Below are positions 43,768 to 56,008 of a stretch of DNA of 64,000 nt, one piece after another (the stretch's first letter is position 1; every line of letters starts with the position of its first letter). Under the pieces are notes generated by a model, which had not been told where the DNA came from, made no database searches, and was given only the letters and a program-made list of their open reading frames with translations. The stretch is taken from NCBI GenBank assembly GCA_033980235.1, contig CM067075.1, positions 2,655,148-2,719,147 of the forward strand, given 5' to 3'. Both the position numbers and the translations under genes were made by a program. Source of the stretch: Diadema setosum. Lineage: Eukaryota > Echinodermata > Echinoidea > Diadematoida > Diadematidae.

Positions 43768-44980
43768 ATAACATACTTTATTTCCTTTGCAAATTAAAGC
43801 ATGTGATGAATATTCCTAGGATACTACCTGCCCAAAGGCAGGTAAGTACAAGTAAAGAAATACAGTGGACCCGCTCCATCACACCACAATTGACAGTTAC
43901 ACAAATATATACATGTATACAAGTACATTTACACACAAACATGATACATGAACAACTGTTTCAGGACGAAAAAAAAAAAAAACAAACACTCAAATGAACT
44001 TATATCAGCATACATTTAACCTAAGAAACACACACACACACACACACAAACACAAAAAATAACTCTAATCATTTGTTCAATTATACGAATCTACCGAGAT
44101 TCACTACCAATAAATTGCATTAAATCCACCCAACATAATCCTAATTATTTCACATCCAATATTATAGAAAAAACAGGAAAATATACATAATGATAAATAC
44201 ATATGCAGAAATATTAATCCTATAAATATACGTAATTAACAATACAAAGGGGGAAAATCAAAATGGACACAACCGGCCCGTAAATAATTACTGTATATAA
44301 ACATGATATACATATAATATTCCTCTTACCTCTATGGTATAATTCATAGTGATGACGATGATGATAGCGATGATAATGATGGTGATTGTGATGATGATGA
44401 CGATATTGATGAAGATGATGATGATGGTGACGATGTTGATGATGATTATGATAGTGGCGATAAGGAAGAGGATGATGAGTCTAAGATGCCAGCAAACCAC
44501 CTATTCTTAACCTTTGCAATCTTTAGATTCATCTCATTTCAACCCTCTTAAACTTTTGCCTCTGTTTTGTTGTTTCTATTTGGCATATTTAAAAGGAGAA
44601 TATCATTATAAATAGATATGTTCAATTTTACAGGAAAAGTGCGCCTTCCTTCTACTTGTTACTAAGATATATACAAAAACATTTAATTCTTTGAGTCTTC
44701 TGAAGGAGCTGGGTTGTGTACTGTAAAGATGCCTGAGGGGGAAAAAAATGTACTGCAAATTCTTAATACAAAATACCAAAAATCAAAGAAAAATCCAGGT
44801 ATGAAAACTTCCCCAAATACAATACATAAAACAGAGCGACACTTAACTAATTATCTCTGACAATTTATGCCAAAAACAATTCATCAGAATTTAAGATACG
44901 TAATCTTTCACAGTACCATTACAATACAAAATCCATTCATTGTTCATTGCAGATATAAGACACATTTATTATTATTTAAG
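43768..44980. mobile_element. Unclassified copy-B-specific insertion
   Basis: A and C read straight from 'gtattttgactatttaaat' into 'aaatatgaggaac', whereas B has about 1.2 kb between. The insert holds 'cctgcccaaaggcagg', a (CA)n run at 44030-44048 and GATGAT/GACGAT repeats at 44350-44475. It ends near 'tattattatttaagacac'. No protein similarity; the ends are not defined to the base. Confidence 0.6.
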
Positions 44981-45032
44981 ACACAAATATGAGGAACAAA
45001 TGGGACACATTGTCAGCTGTTCTTTCAACATA

Positions 45033-45057
45033 CACACACACACACACACACACACAA
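45033..45057. repeat. (CA)n microsatellite in copy B
   Basis: Orthologous to 6343-6380 and 62394-62430. Confidence 0.95.
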
Positions 45058-45460
45058 TGACAATCTGCCCGGGTGAACTTCATTCTAATCGAATTTTCGT
45101 TGAAGTTGAGTGGAATCTTTAAAAAAAAAGAATGGAGTTGTTGAGGTTGCTGTAATGTTACCTCTTCTATTCTTCACGTGCCAAGATATGTCCAGCTTGC
45201 CAGTGGTGGCATACAATGTATGAGGCTTCTCTCCAGTTAAGCCTTCAAAACTCATGATTACGCAGTTTATATTTCCACACTAAAGTACTGTGGCTGTGGC
45301 AGATCAATTTAATATTCCTAGTGTACATGTATAATGACAGCATTGTTTTATCTAGTGAGAGTTTATGATTGATCATGAAATGAATGATAACTCTGACCCA
45401 TTTATAAAGACTCTATTTGAATCTAATGTTTGAACAACATTGATTACATGTGTGTAATTA

Positions 45461-45638
45461 CAGGGCTGCCAAGTCTCACGCATTGAACGTGAGACTCACG
45501 CATTTTGGTCCTTTCTCACTCTAAAACGTTATTTCATTTGCATGCATTTCTATTGATCTCATGCATTCTGACTCCTAAATTATAGGATTGGCCTATGGGA
45601 GTCTCACTCTCAACTAGTTTCCAGTGTTGGCAACCCTG
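45461..45638. mobile_element. MITE, CAGGGCTGCCAA family, 6-bp TSD, copy-B-specific
   Basis: The ends CAGGGCTGCCAAGTCTCACG and 'agtgttggcaaccctg' are inverted. TAATTA is duplicated at 45455-45460 and 45639-45644. Copy C has a single 'gtgtaattatcatg'. The interior repeats 'gtgagactcacgcatt' words. Confidence 0.9.
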
Positions 45639-46295
45639 TAATTATCATGTCAAAGAATCTGCCTCATAAAATCAACACTTTGATGTTCTGACTGTAGCGA
45701 TAAGTCCTGATGATTCAATGTTGTATAAGTGAGCTTAGAGTACCGTTATTTATTGGCTGATTTCCGCTGCTGAGCATCAGGTGTGCCAGGTGTTCCAGCT
45801 CTGGAGTCGGCGTCAGAAGAACAGGATTCCCTGTGGTCCAAGACATAGGGGGGATATTTCGTTGGACTGGATGATGCCTTGTTGCTAGGAGACCCAGTAC
45901 TTGCTTTGTCGCAGATATGAGGGCTGGTGAGTGTGATCTGCTTGTCAGCCTGGCCAGTGTGGTCTGCTCCGATGTGCTGCCTGTTGCGCTGGTACAGCTT
46001 GCCATTAGGGCTCTGGACAACATAAGAGCGTGGTTCTGCAGCCTTAGACTACACTGTGGCTGGTTGCCAGCATTTTGTAGTTTGGTGCTGTATTCTTACT
46101 TGCTGGCCTGTGTACAGTGGAGGAAGCTCGGCCGGCCTGGCGTACTGGTCAAACTGCTGTTTTTGCGTCTCCTGCCTTTGTTAAAGGCGCTGATATATGG
46201 TATCAGTGTTTGGATTGCTGTTCGTGATCCTGGTTGGTAGGTCGCATTTGAGCTTACGACCCATTAGGATCTCCGCTGGGCTGGGCAGGTTATTA

Positions 46296-46928
46296 TCAAC
46301 TGGTGTCATCCTCCAGTGTAGAAGGGCGAGAGGCAGATTTGTTGCATTTTTCATGATGTTCGTGATTGTTCGTGTTTGCCTCTCGACAAATCTGTTTCCT
46401 TGTGGGCGTCGTGGAGATTATGTGCTGTTTGAAATTCCACGCGGCAGCAAATTCTCTAAACTGCAGGCTGGAGTAGCGAGGTCCGTTGTCACTAATAACT
46501 GTACATGGAATGCCATGTTCTGCAAAAATTTGCTTCATGGCTGCAATCACTGCACTGCTGGTGGCTGGATCAGGAAGCTTCCTCACAAAAGGGTACTTGC
46601 TGTAGTAGTCTACAATGATCAGCCACTGGTTGCCATTTATCTCGAAAAGGTCTGTTGCCACAACTTCCCATGGTCTTGAAGGTATGTCTGGCTGCATGAG
46701 TGGTTCAGACGCTTGTGACGGCTGGTGGTACTGGCATTTTTCGCAAGACTGCACCATTTTGTCAATGCCTTTGTTTATGTTGGTCCAGTACACGCTATTT
46801 CTGGCAAGGAGCTTCGTCTTTTCCTCACCGAGGTGGCTAGTATGTAGTCTCTGGAGAATGTCATGCTGCATGTTTTTTGGGATGACCACTCTGCTCCCTT
46901 TCATGATGATTCCATAGTGTACTGACAA
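46296..46928 (-). pseudogene. Ty3/gypsy integrase (210 residues, frameshifted)
   Basis: The HHCC-type zinc region (LHTSHLGEEKTK ... SCEKCQ) and core TDLFEING and VISDNGPRYSS supply the first two acidic residues. The third (FVERQ) is in another frame after a shift near 46420, followed by LPLALLHWRMTP. The remaining C-terminal tail to about 45720 is in broken frames. Confidence 0.9.
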
Positions 46929-47057
46929 CTCGTCCCTGAAACTCCAATAGGGTCTCAGTTCAGTCGCAAGTTCCTTGATTTCTTCGGGCCAACCTGTGCT
47001 TATGATTTCGGTGAGGTGGTTTAGGACTGGGTCCTTCCTGGTGGCTTCCTGTAGTTG

Positions 47058-47504
47058 CTATGTTTTCTCTGCGGAGAACTGCACCAGGTCCACTCTGATG
47101 TCTAGGTCTACTGTGGCCCTGTTGTGATCGCTTGATAGTCGTGACAGGCCGTCTGCCAGGATATTTTCTTTTCCTGGTTGATGTGACATCTTGAAGTTGT
47201 ATCCTTGCAGCCTGATCAACATGGGTTGGAGCCTCGAGGGCACTGCGATCAAGGGTTTGTCCACAATCATTACCAGTAGTTTGTGATCAGTAACAATGTT
47301 GAACGCTCTACCATACAAGTATGTATGGAATCTCTCTACCCTGTATACTACGGTCAAGAGTTCTCTCTCGATGCAGGAGTACATCTGTTCTGTTGGCGAC
47401 AAGGTCTTGCTTGCGAATGCAATGGTTTGAAGCGTCTGGTGTTCATCATGTTGAAGAAGAGCTACCTCAAGTCCACGGAGGCTGGCATCACACTGGAGGT
47501 ACAC
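47058..47504 (-). pseudogene. Ty3/gypsy RNase H (148 residues)
   Basis: LQCDASLRGLEVALLQ, FASKTLSPTEQMYSCIEREL and NIVTDHKLL carry the D, E and D residues of retroelement RNase H. It ends with the HQPGKENILADGLSRL tether typical of the family. Confidence 0.9.
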
Positions 47505-48294
47505 AGGGGCTTGAGACTGATGTTGTGACTTCCTGCTTCAATCTGTCAAAAACTTTGTGCTGTGCCTCCCATCTGAACTCTGAGTCCTTGCGGAGGAGAT
47601 CCCGCAGTTCTGCGGCCTTGGAACTGAAGTCGTTGAAGCAGGACAGGTACGTTATCATTCCAAGGAAGTGTTGGAGATCTGTGATGTTTTGTGGGGGTGA
47701 AACTGCCTGCAGATCGGCCACCTTCTGTGGATCCGGCTTTATCCCCTCGTAAGTGTACACATTCCCAAAGAAGATGATACTTCTTTGCTTTATGTGACAT
47801 TTCGAGGAGTTGAAGGTCAGACCTCGTTCCTTTGCTGTTTGCATCAGTTTGAGCAGGTTTCTGTCATGCTCTTCTGCTGTCATTCCATAGACAACAATGT
47901 CATCTGCTATGCATGCAGTTCCTGTGCAACCCTCCAGGATACGATCTATTTCCAGCTGGAAAATGTCCTTACTGACGTTCAACCCGTATGGAAGGCGGCA
48001 GAAAGCATATCTGCCAAAGGGAGTTTGAAACGTAAGCAACTGGCTCTCCTGGTCAAGCTTAATGGACCAATAGCCCACCTTGGCGTCTAACTTTGAGAAG
48101 AATTGAGCATTGTGAAACTTGTAATTCAACTCCTCAAGTGTTTGTTGTTTGTAGTGCGGGTGAATGAGTGCTTGATTGAGGCGTCTTGGGTCGAGGCAGA
48201 TGCGAATGCTGCCGTCCTTCTTGGTTGCGTACGTTATGGAGTTCACCCACTCTGTTGGCTCTCCCATCTTTTTGAAGATGCCTTGTGCTTCCAT
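47488..48294 (-). pseudogene. Ty3/gypsy reverse transcriptase (268 residues)
   Basis: Motifs are WVNSITYATKKDGSIRICLD, FFSKLDAKVGYWSIKLD, FGRYAFCRLPYGL, then CIADDIVVYG, where the usual catalytic Tyr of YxDD is Ile. FLGMITYLSCF follows in the connection region. The C-terminus shifts frame just before the RNase H. Confidence 0.9.
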
Positions 48295-48299
48295 TCGGT

Positions 48300-48600
48300 C
48301 TAGTTCCTGTCGTACATGGTCCTTCCCAACTGGAGTGCTTCATTGACCAGCTTTCTTTGTGAGGAGCTCTTTCTGGAAGTCAGGTGTTGGTGTGCTGGCT
48401 ATGATCTGCTCAATCAGGTGCTCATCCAGCTCTTCCTTTGAGAATGCACACTTGATGGCTATCATCTCTGGCGGCACCTGTTCACGAAATCATCTAATTT
48501 CTCTTTGGGTTGTTGCATGATATTCGCTAATTTGAGACGGCACACTTTAAAGTTTTCCTGGGGCTCTAACTGCTCTGTAAATTTCTCGAAGATTGTCATC
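48300..48600 (-). pseudogene. Gag fragment
   Basis: Reads IFEKFTEQLEPQENFKVCRL, QQPKEKLDDFVNRCR-stop, then AIKCAFSKEELDEHLIEQII and DFQKELLTKK, then shifts to LVNEALQLGRT. This resembles the capsid C-terminal region of Ty3/gypsy gag. It runs straight into RT sequence near 48300. Confidence 0.65.
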
Positions 48601-48949
48601 ACGTAATACAAATAAGATAATAAATAAAGAAAACAAAGCAACAATTCGATGATCTTAGAATATGTACTCAATAATGAACAAAAAGAGTCGTGTAGTCTCC
48701 TTTATGAGGGCTGTGATTTGTTTTGGGGTCATCATACATGTACTAAAAAGACTTTAAAATCCTGGAGAGCACCTAAAAAATCAAAGAAATTCCATAAAGA
48801 TGTAGGAAATCTAGAAATTTTAAGAAAATTCCTGGAATTTAATCGGTTCCTTGAAAAATTCTTGAAAAACTCATAGTTCCGGAAATGCCTGAAAATAACG
48901 AGAAGTTGAAGGCCTGCTTACTATACACTGACTAAACACTGGACCATTC

Positions 48950-50000
48950 TATTTTTACGCCTCTTCCACGAAGTGGTGCCGGAGTCATTTTGTTTTCAGG
49001 TGGTCTGTCCGTGGGTTCGTCCTTCTGTCATAATCAATTTTGTGAACAACGTATCTAAAAAGCTGTTTGAGGTTTAGCGTGTACAGGAGCACCTGCTTAG
49101 AGTCAAAGGTCAAAGGGTTGAGGTCAAATGCTAAAAATTCACTATTTCTTCCATATCCACACAATGCCTGAAGTATTTTCTTAAAACTTAGTGTATACAT
49201 GTACTACCAATTCTCCAGAGAGAGTTTCGGGTCATGAGGTCATGGATGAAAGGTCAAAATGTTAAAATTTCATGTTTTCCTCCATATCCCGCAAATGGTT
49301 CATGGTATCTTAATGAAACTTAGTATATGTACATGTACTGACCGACAGTGATTATCTAGTGAATTTAGGGTCATGGTACTAATGTCGCGGTCAAAGTCAA
49401 GGTCAACTCCTCAAAATGTCAATTCTGTCCTCAAATTTATGCAATGCCTGCAGAATTTGGCTTGAAACTTACCCATGCATTGCCCAATAGAGATTCTCTG
49501 TGAAGTTTCTTGCCAGAGCAGAGGTCAAAGGTCAAGTGAAGTGCTGAATTTTACTTCTTCCACCATATCTCAGAAGTGACTCAAGGTATCATCATGAAAC
49601 TTATTATATTTTTGTGCATGTTCTACCTTACACTGATTCTCTTGGGAACTTTAGGGTCATAAAGTCAAAGGTCAAGGGTGAAAGGCCAGATGTAAATGCT
49701 GATGTTTTACCATTAAATACTGAAATTACCATTACTCCATACCTTGAGAATTACTTAATGCATAATCTCATAAAAGGGTCAAACTCAAGTAAAAACCCTC
49801 AAATTGCCAAATACCCAACTCTTAAACAATTTTGCCATTCATCCAATTAAGCCTAGTTCAAGGGAAATAAACATTCAGCACATTTTTGACAAATCTATCA
49901 TTCTAAAATTTTGCCAGTTATTTGAAACTGTCATCACACATTGTGTCAAGACATTGTGCTATAGACATATATGTATTAGGATATGTATAGTTCGTGCAAA
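48950..50000 (+). repeat. GGTCA-rich repeat in duplicon B
   Basis: Starts 'cgcctcttccacgaagtggt' and ends 'catcacacattgtgtcaaga'. It retains the roughly 280-bp segment that A lost near 8860. AGGTCAAAGGTCA occurs near 49521. Confidence 0.85.
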
Positions 50001-51735
50001 CTTCTGGCATGCAGAACTATTTTTTTTTTTGCCAGTAAATATTTCATGTATCCGTTTTGTATATTCATAAATTAGATATCAATGCTGAAGATTTGTTCGC
50101 AGTTCTGTATAAAGCAAATTGAGATATACCAACAGAATTGTTAGTGACATGCACTGCAGTATGTACCTCACAAAGTAATGTAATGGAAGAAAAGCTAAAA
50201 ATGGTATATTGTACAGTAAGAAACTTGTAGTGAAGTAGTATTATGAGTAACAGTGAAATAATATCAGTGTTGGCATTGTTTTGTTTTCAGCTAAAATGAA
50301 GAGAAAGACTGGTCATGAAGAAAAAGATCACATTTGAAAGTGGAATTGAAAGGGACAGACTATTTTGGACAGTTCTTTAATCTCAATTTTTGCAAGGCAT
50401 GTTTTTTTTGGGGGGGGTAATTATCGTGTATCAAACAATAGGCTGATGTTGGTTTGTCTCTGTCATTACATTTACAGCGGTAAATGGACTGTTTTTTTTT
50501 TCTAGATAAACTAGGTAACCACTCAAAGTAATAAAGTGCATTCACATTGTATTACATGTTGCAGTGATTTTAAATCATGAGCATCTAACGATAGAATTGG
50601 TGTCATTGACAGATTTTTTTTTCTTGTTATTTTTGTTTTTGTTTTTTCTTGATGAACTAGGTAAACACTCAAAGAAATAAAGTGCATTCACATTGTGATA
50701 CATGTTGCAGTGATTTTAGATCATAAGCATCAAACAATATTGGTGTCATTGACGGATTTTTTCTATTATATTTGTTGTTTATCAGTAATTTCTAGTGTTA
50801 TCATCCCAAAAATCAAACCATCTCGAAAGCTTCAGTGTTTGTTGATGAGACGTGGTGTTATCATGATTAATGTACCTTTTCCAAAATTTGGATTGTCAGT
50901 ATTTCGATGGCACATTTTTTAAAGAAAAATGTCTCTGTATGACTTGGTTGTAGCTTTCATGCAGCTTGGTTATAAGAATATCAGACAATGATGACCATTC
51001 TGCTAATACGTTGCAATTCCCCAGACTTTAATCTTGATGTAACATAAAGTTTCATTCTAACTTGATTGCTATACAACTGTGCTGCGTGCGCATGTGTCTT
51101 CATACTGAATTTAATCATGCAATCCTCAAGGAGCTACCAATATTACACGACTAATGAGGACTGGCTGAAAATGGGAATAAAAGTTTATACAGAAAAGTAT
51201 ATTTCTGGTAATATCAAATGTGTGGATGCTTTCGTTATTTCTCAAAATTTGATGTTTGGAATGAAGAGATGTATATTGAGAGAGAGAGAGAAGGGGATGT
51301 GTCTGTGTGTGTGTGTGTGTGTGTGTGCAATAACTGTATGCATGAATGCAAAATATAGAGAAAGAGAGGTACAGGTATGAGAAAAGAGGGTGACAGCAGA
51401 AGAGTGTATGGCAGTGATGATGAAATACAAGAAAATTATAATCAGTATCTTATTATCATCAACATTACGATATGTTTCATACACTTCAAGATTACTACAT
51501 TAATTTTTGAACATTAACATTTTCAGAGGTAAGACAAAATTTACATTATCCCCATTCCCACTTACAAGTGACTAAAATGGTTAGCAAAAGTGTCCCAGCA
51601 AGTGAAAATATTTCAAGTACCGGTAAAACAAGAAAAAAGTTCTTTTATAGTAAAATGTATGTCCACTTAAGTCTGTACACTTTTTGCTGCAACACTGTGT
51701 GCACAATGTCTCCTTCACAGCAGAAAACGTAATCT

Positions 51736-52250
51736 AATACACAAGCAATTGAAGACCTGAATATGAGAACGACCCAAGTCCAATTTTTTGTCAAATTCAG
51801 TTTGACATGGGAAATTGTAGCTTATGCATGGACTCATCTTGTGTATAAATGATAAATCCTAATTACCCCCGGAAGTGCCTGAAATGAATGAGTTAAATCT
51901 TATACAATGTATTAATGGAAGAATGAAGGACTTGGGTCATTTTTACATTCATATTAAAGCGCACTCTTTCATCCTTCTCTCATCTCTATAGCAGAATATC
52001 ATGTATATGATTCAAAGAACGACCCAAGTCCATCACACAAAATGGCCTCTCCACAATAATGTTGATTGTCGTAATAATATAATGTTCTAATTTGTATAAA
52101 CAATGTTGCGTTCCCATCAAAGTTAAATAGAATATTATTGGAGAAATAAAAAGGATATGAAGGTTGTTTTTTTTTTTTTAAGTTTACTCGAAATGGTCTT
52201 CCATGGACTTGGGTCGTTCTTATATTCAGATACTCAATTGCCCTAGTGTA
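51736..52250. mobile_element. Inverted-repeat GACCCAAGTCC element (copy B)
   Basis: Orthologous to 11425-11935, same ends and internal cores. One mutational difference is 'gaatatgagaacgaccc' at the left end. Confidence 0.75.
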
Positions 52251-52394
52251 CAATTTTGATCTCAAGATGGCGCTAAGCATAATTATGAATTGATTTTTGA
52301 TAACTTGTGCACTTTTTCGACTTGACGAGTTTGTGTGGTTGTTAATCCAAACAAATCTCTATACATCGCGCAATATGATGGTCATCATGGGCGT

Positions 52395-52540
52395 AAATCG
52401 GGGGGGGGGGGGGGGGATGGGGGATATATCCCCCCCCCCCCCCCCGAAATGGAGGAGGGGGATGGCCTGTACAATCATTCCCCCCCCCCCCCTGAAATTT
52501 GAGGGAAAAAATGGAGGAAGCAGAAATGTGATTGTATCAA
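52395..52540. repeat. G/C-run insertion starting 'catgggcgtaaatc'
   Basis: Poly-G at about 52400-52416, poly-C at about 52431-52445 and 52480-52491, separated by 'atggaggagggggatggcct'. The start and first 90 bp match the 97-bp insert at 56009-56105 in copy C at the same duplicon position. Confidence 0.7.
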
Positions 52541-52767
52541 TTTTGGCATATTGCATGACGTTTGTACGCGCCCGCCTCCAGACAGGTAACAGAGCTGAAC
52601 AGTCTTGTAGGATAATGTATACATAATTTTCTCAAGCGCTCGCTCGCTTCGCTCGCTCGCAAAGACAGCAATATCGACATAAGGTATGGCCCAGACGTTT
52701 GACAACGTCAAATAGTAGGCCTACATGTAAACAAGTAAATCCAAAATTTCACCAAATGTGTGCACCA

Positions 52768-52949
52768 GGGCCCCGTTGCTAGAAACTTTGCGTTTAAACG
52801 CAACTTGCAACTGATTGTCACTGGCCAATCAAAATCATTGTTGCATGCATGTCTTCTTAATAGGGCAGACCCTGAGCCAATCAGAATGGTTGTTTCAAAA
52901 TTAGCAATTATTTGCAATTGATTGCAACTTTCTTGCAACGGGGCCCAGA
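52768..52949. mobile_element. MITE with GGGCCCCGTTGC ends, inserted in a repeat
   Basis: The ends GGGCCCCGTTGCTAGAAA and TTTCTTGCAACGGGGCCC are inverted. The flanks 'tgtgcacca' and 'agatcgcttaatttcaggtc' are contiguous in the related repeat at 18055-18080 ('gtgcaccagatcgctgaatt'), giving an empty site. The interior is rich in TTGCAA and caatcaaaat words. Confidence 0.8.
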
Positions 52950-54200
52950 TCGCTTAATTTCAGGTCTGAAAGTGCAAAATCTTCCTCGTCTGAGAGGGGG
53001 GGGGGGGGGGTTACCCCCTCCCACTCCCTCCCCCACCCGGTCGCTCCGCTCCCTCGCACAGATATTCCAACTCCAAGTCCCTCCCCCACCCACCATCATT
53101 AAAACAGAACGATGCCCCTGGGATGATTGCTTTATTGACTTAAATCAAGAAAATAGAAAAATACATTACCTATAGGAAGATAATACCGGTACGTTATTAC
53201 ATACAAAGAAATGGAGATCCATATTACCATTTTATTGAATATATTTGGGCATTATTCAGGGCTATGCTACTTTTTTTAAAGGGGGGGGGGGTCAAAATCA
53301 CCTAGCTGTCAGTCATGAAGAAAGAAAATCAAAAGATAAAAGAAACAACAACAAAAATTCTTCGTTCTTTCAAGGTCTGATTTTCCGCCAAAAGTCGGCT
53401 GACAAGCAAAAAAAAAGAAACAAAAACCCCCAAACAAACAAAAACAAAAACAAGAAGTCTTCATATTTTTGCTGCCACTTCCCTCGTACTTTATATTTCA
53501 TGCAAAAGAGTGGTACATTCGATCCCTGTTAAGTATGTGTGTGTGGGGGGGGGGGCGCCAAGCTTCCCCCCCCCCCCATCCGCTGGTAAAAAAAAATAAT
53601 AATAACGAAAATAAAAAAAACTTACCAAAATGGTAATTAAAGAGTAAACTGCCTTTGAAATCGACATGAAAGGGGGATCAAGAAATAAGATATTTTTCTA
53701 AGATTTCTTTTAACCATAATTAAACAGGTATTTAGCGTGAAACATTGTTCAAAAAGTCCGGAGCCGACAAAATATTGCGATTCAGCGTGATTCCTGGTTA
53801 GCATTCTGAATATAAGCAGGATGTGCGCAGTGATACTCAGAACATCCGAACGGCAAAAAGAGTCGCTGCAATGTTGCGCAATGTGATGTAGAATGTACAC
53901 CTTGTACCTATACGCTTCGTTATATCAAAGCCAGGTCATTGATGATTTTGCAGTGTTGCTTTACATACTATAGTCTATATCAAAATGCCTTGCATTGCCA
54001 ACATTTCCATGTATATAAAACACACACTCACACAAACACAAACAACAATATTAGAGGATGTTCTAAAGTGCAGATTCAGTGGATATCCGTCCCCCATTGG
54101 TCACTTCGACGCCCCCTCGCTGGTCATACCTCCCCAAATCATGCACATAAACCGACACCCTTGACTACCAGTGGCGGATCCGCCCCCAAAACGAAAAAAA
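52950..54200. other. Satellite-like G/C core followed by unrecognised sequence
   Basis: 52950-53090 is a diverged relative of the satellite unit core ('gaggggggg...ttaccccctcccac', 'ggtcgctccgctccctcgc'). From there to 54200 I see only poly-G/C runs (53281, 53545, 53566), A-rich stretches and no credible gene. Confidence 0.55.
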
Positions 54201-54204
54201 AAAA

Positions 54205-54640
54205 AAAAATATGTCTACAAAAGGCAGTTTTTGGACTGTAAAATGTCAAAATTTTGAAGCTCGCTCGCATTTAATCGTTATGCCATTCTCCTGATATTGC
54301 TGCCAGTAATTGTCAGCAGGAGTTGCGCCCGATCGATGCGTCCCCCCCCCCCCCTTCATTTCCAAAGCGAAAAATATAGCTGCAAACGGCAGTTTTGGAA
54401 TTGTAAAATGTCAAAATTTTCAAGCTCGCTCGCTCGCATTTAATCGATATGCCATTCTACTATTATGTTGCTGCCAGTAATTGCCAGCAGTTGCGCCCGG
54501 TGCGCCCCCTTAATTTCCAAAGCGAAAAAATATAGCTACAAATGGTAGTTTTGGGACTGTAAAATGTCAAAATTTTGAAGCTCGCTCGCATTTAATTGTT
54601 ATGCAATTCTCCTGATGTTGCTGCCAGTAATTTGTCGTTT
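54205..54640. repeat. Tandem repeat, three units of about 160 bp
   Basis: The landmarks 'aaatgtcaaaattttgaagc' and 'ctcgctcgcatttaat' fall near 54241, 54405 and 54560, each followed by 'ttgctgccagtaattg'. No coding. Confidence 0.85.
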
Positions 54641-55306
54641 CACACCGTCATTCCATAATTAATCCATGAGGGAAAAAATGACTGCGCAGTAGAATGTATC
54701 ACATTCCGTTATGTATTGCAGTCCCCATTACAGTTTCCAGACTGACAGCACACGCACATACGCGCACACACACATTCATATGACATACACACGCACAAGC
54801 ATGCATACACACCCTCAAAATTACATTTCCACGAGGTGCCCCCCCCCCCCCCCCCAATGTCTTGACCAACCCGCCACGGTACGCCATCTGGCTGCACCCG
54901 TCCGGTTATGGGCTTGTAATCGTGGTGATGGTGACTATCGCCGATCATCCCCCCCCCCCCCCCCCCACTCCTCAGCACGGATTTACACCGTTGATGGTCA
55001 CAGAAAACCAAGAAGTAGAGCACTTTTTCATGTAGGCATCTCGACCTATTGTGCGGAAAATACTCCACCATATAGGCAGTTAGAGACAAGACTAAAAAAA
55101 TGGAAGGGTAAAAAAAAAAAAGAATTGCCACATGCAGAAAAGTGAAGTCTTTTTATTTGTGAAATATCTATAGAATATAGGCAACAATACTGTTTTTTAA
55201 CTTTGATTTGTTGTTATACAATGTAATCATATTCAACAGTCTTTGTGATCATGCATTTTTTACCTATATTGTACATTGGCTACAAATTGTATAACAACAA
55301 ATCACT

Positions 55307-55307
<1 letters not shown>

Positions 55308-55343
<36 letters not shown>
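55308..55343. repeat. Poly-A tract
   Basis: About 36 A at the edge of the TGTCCCCGCCG element, close to the axis between duplicons B and C. Confidence 0.95.
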
Positions 55344-55345
<2 letters not shown>

Positions 55346-55802
55346 AAGGAAAAGTAGAAATTACACGATGCGTAAAATATGTCCCCGCCGGAAGTAGCAT
55401 TTTGTTGCAAAATGTACAATATAGGTCAAAATCAAGGTCAAAGGTCAAAATTCTGTGTAGAAGTTTTGAAGCCCTCACCTAGTGCCATCACATAAAGCAA
55501 ACGGAATCGAAATCGGGTTAGAAATGGCGAAGGAGTAGCATTTTGTAGCAAAATGTACAATACAGGTCAAAGGTAAAGGGCAAAGGTCACAACTGAAATT
55601 CTGTGTAGAAGTTTCAAAGCTCCCATGTAGTGCTATCATATAAAGCAAACAGAATCAAAATTGGCTCATAAATGACAGAGAAGTAGCAAATTGAACATTT
55701 TGATCACACACGGACGCACCCACATACACACGGACACACGGACACACACACGTACGGAGCCCGTTTCATAGTCCCCTACTCGAACTCGTTCCGCGGGGAC
55801 AA
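55344..55802 (+). mobile_element. TGTCCCCGCCG-ended repeat, copy 1
   Basis: Runs from 'aaggaaaagtagaaattaca' and TGTCCCCGCCGG to 'actcgttccgcggggacaa'. The 11-bp ends TGTCCCCGCCG/CGGCGGGGACA are inverted, with one mutation in this copy. The interior has two units with AGGTCAAAGGTCA and a 'cacacggacac' simple repeat. It separates the B and C arms. Confidence 0.8.
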
Positions 55803-56008
55803 AAAAAAAACAGTACTGTTGCCTATACTCTATAGATATTTCACAAACAAAAAGACTTCACTTTTCTGCATGTGGCATTTTTTTCCCCTTCCATTTTTTT
55901 AGTCTTGTCTCTAACTGCCTATCGTGGAGTATCTTCCGCACAATAGGCCGAGATGCATACATAAAAAAGTGCTCTAACTTTTGGTTTTCTGTGACCATCA
56001 TATGGCAA

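Larger units (their letters stand above)
45693..48600 (-). mobile_element. Ty3/gypsy-type LTR retrotransposon, internally deleted
   Basis: On the minus strand the order is a gag fragment, RT, RNase H, integrase and C-terminal tail. Gag joins RT directly: zinc knuckle, protease and the RT start are missing. No LTR pair was found; the boundaries come from comparison with A and C, where about 1.2 kb of backbone occupies this place. Several frameshifts and stops are present. Confidence 0.85.
36990..55262 (+). repeat. Segmental duplicon, copy B (expanded by insertions)
   Basis: Same order as copy A, starting in the intron at 'ttttgtagtgcagggtcact' and ending at 'gtctttgtgatcatgcattt'. It is interrupted by 39945-42930, 43088-43733, about 43768-44980, 45461-45638, 45693-48600 and 52395-54985. 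The two retroelement insertions replaced roughly 75 bp and 1.2 kb of backbone that copy C still has. Confidence 0.85.

Noticed and set aside
46197..46679. Plus-strand 160-residue frame
   Set aside because: Lies antisense to the Ty3/gypsy integrase; no similarity of its own.
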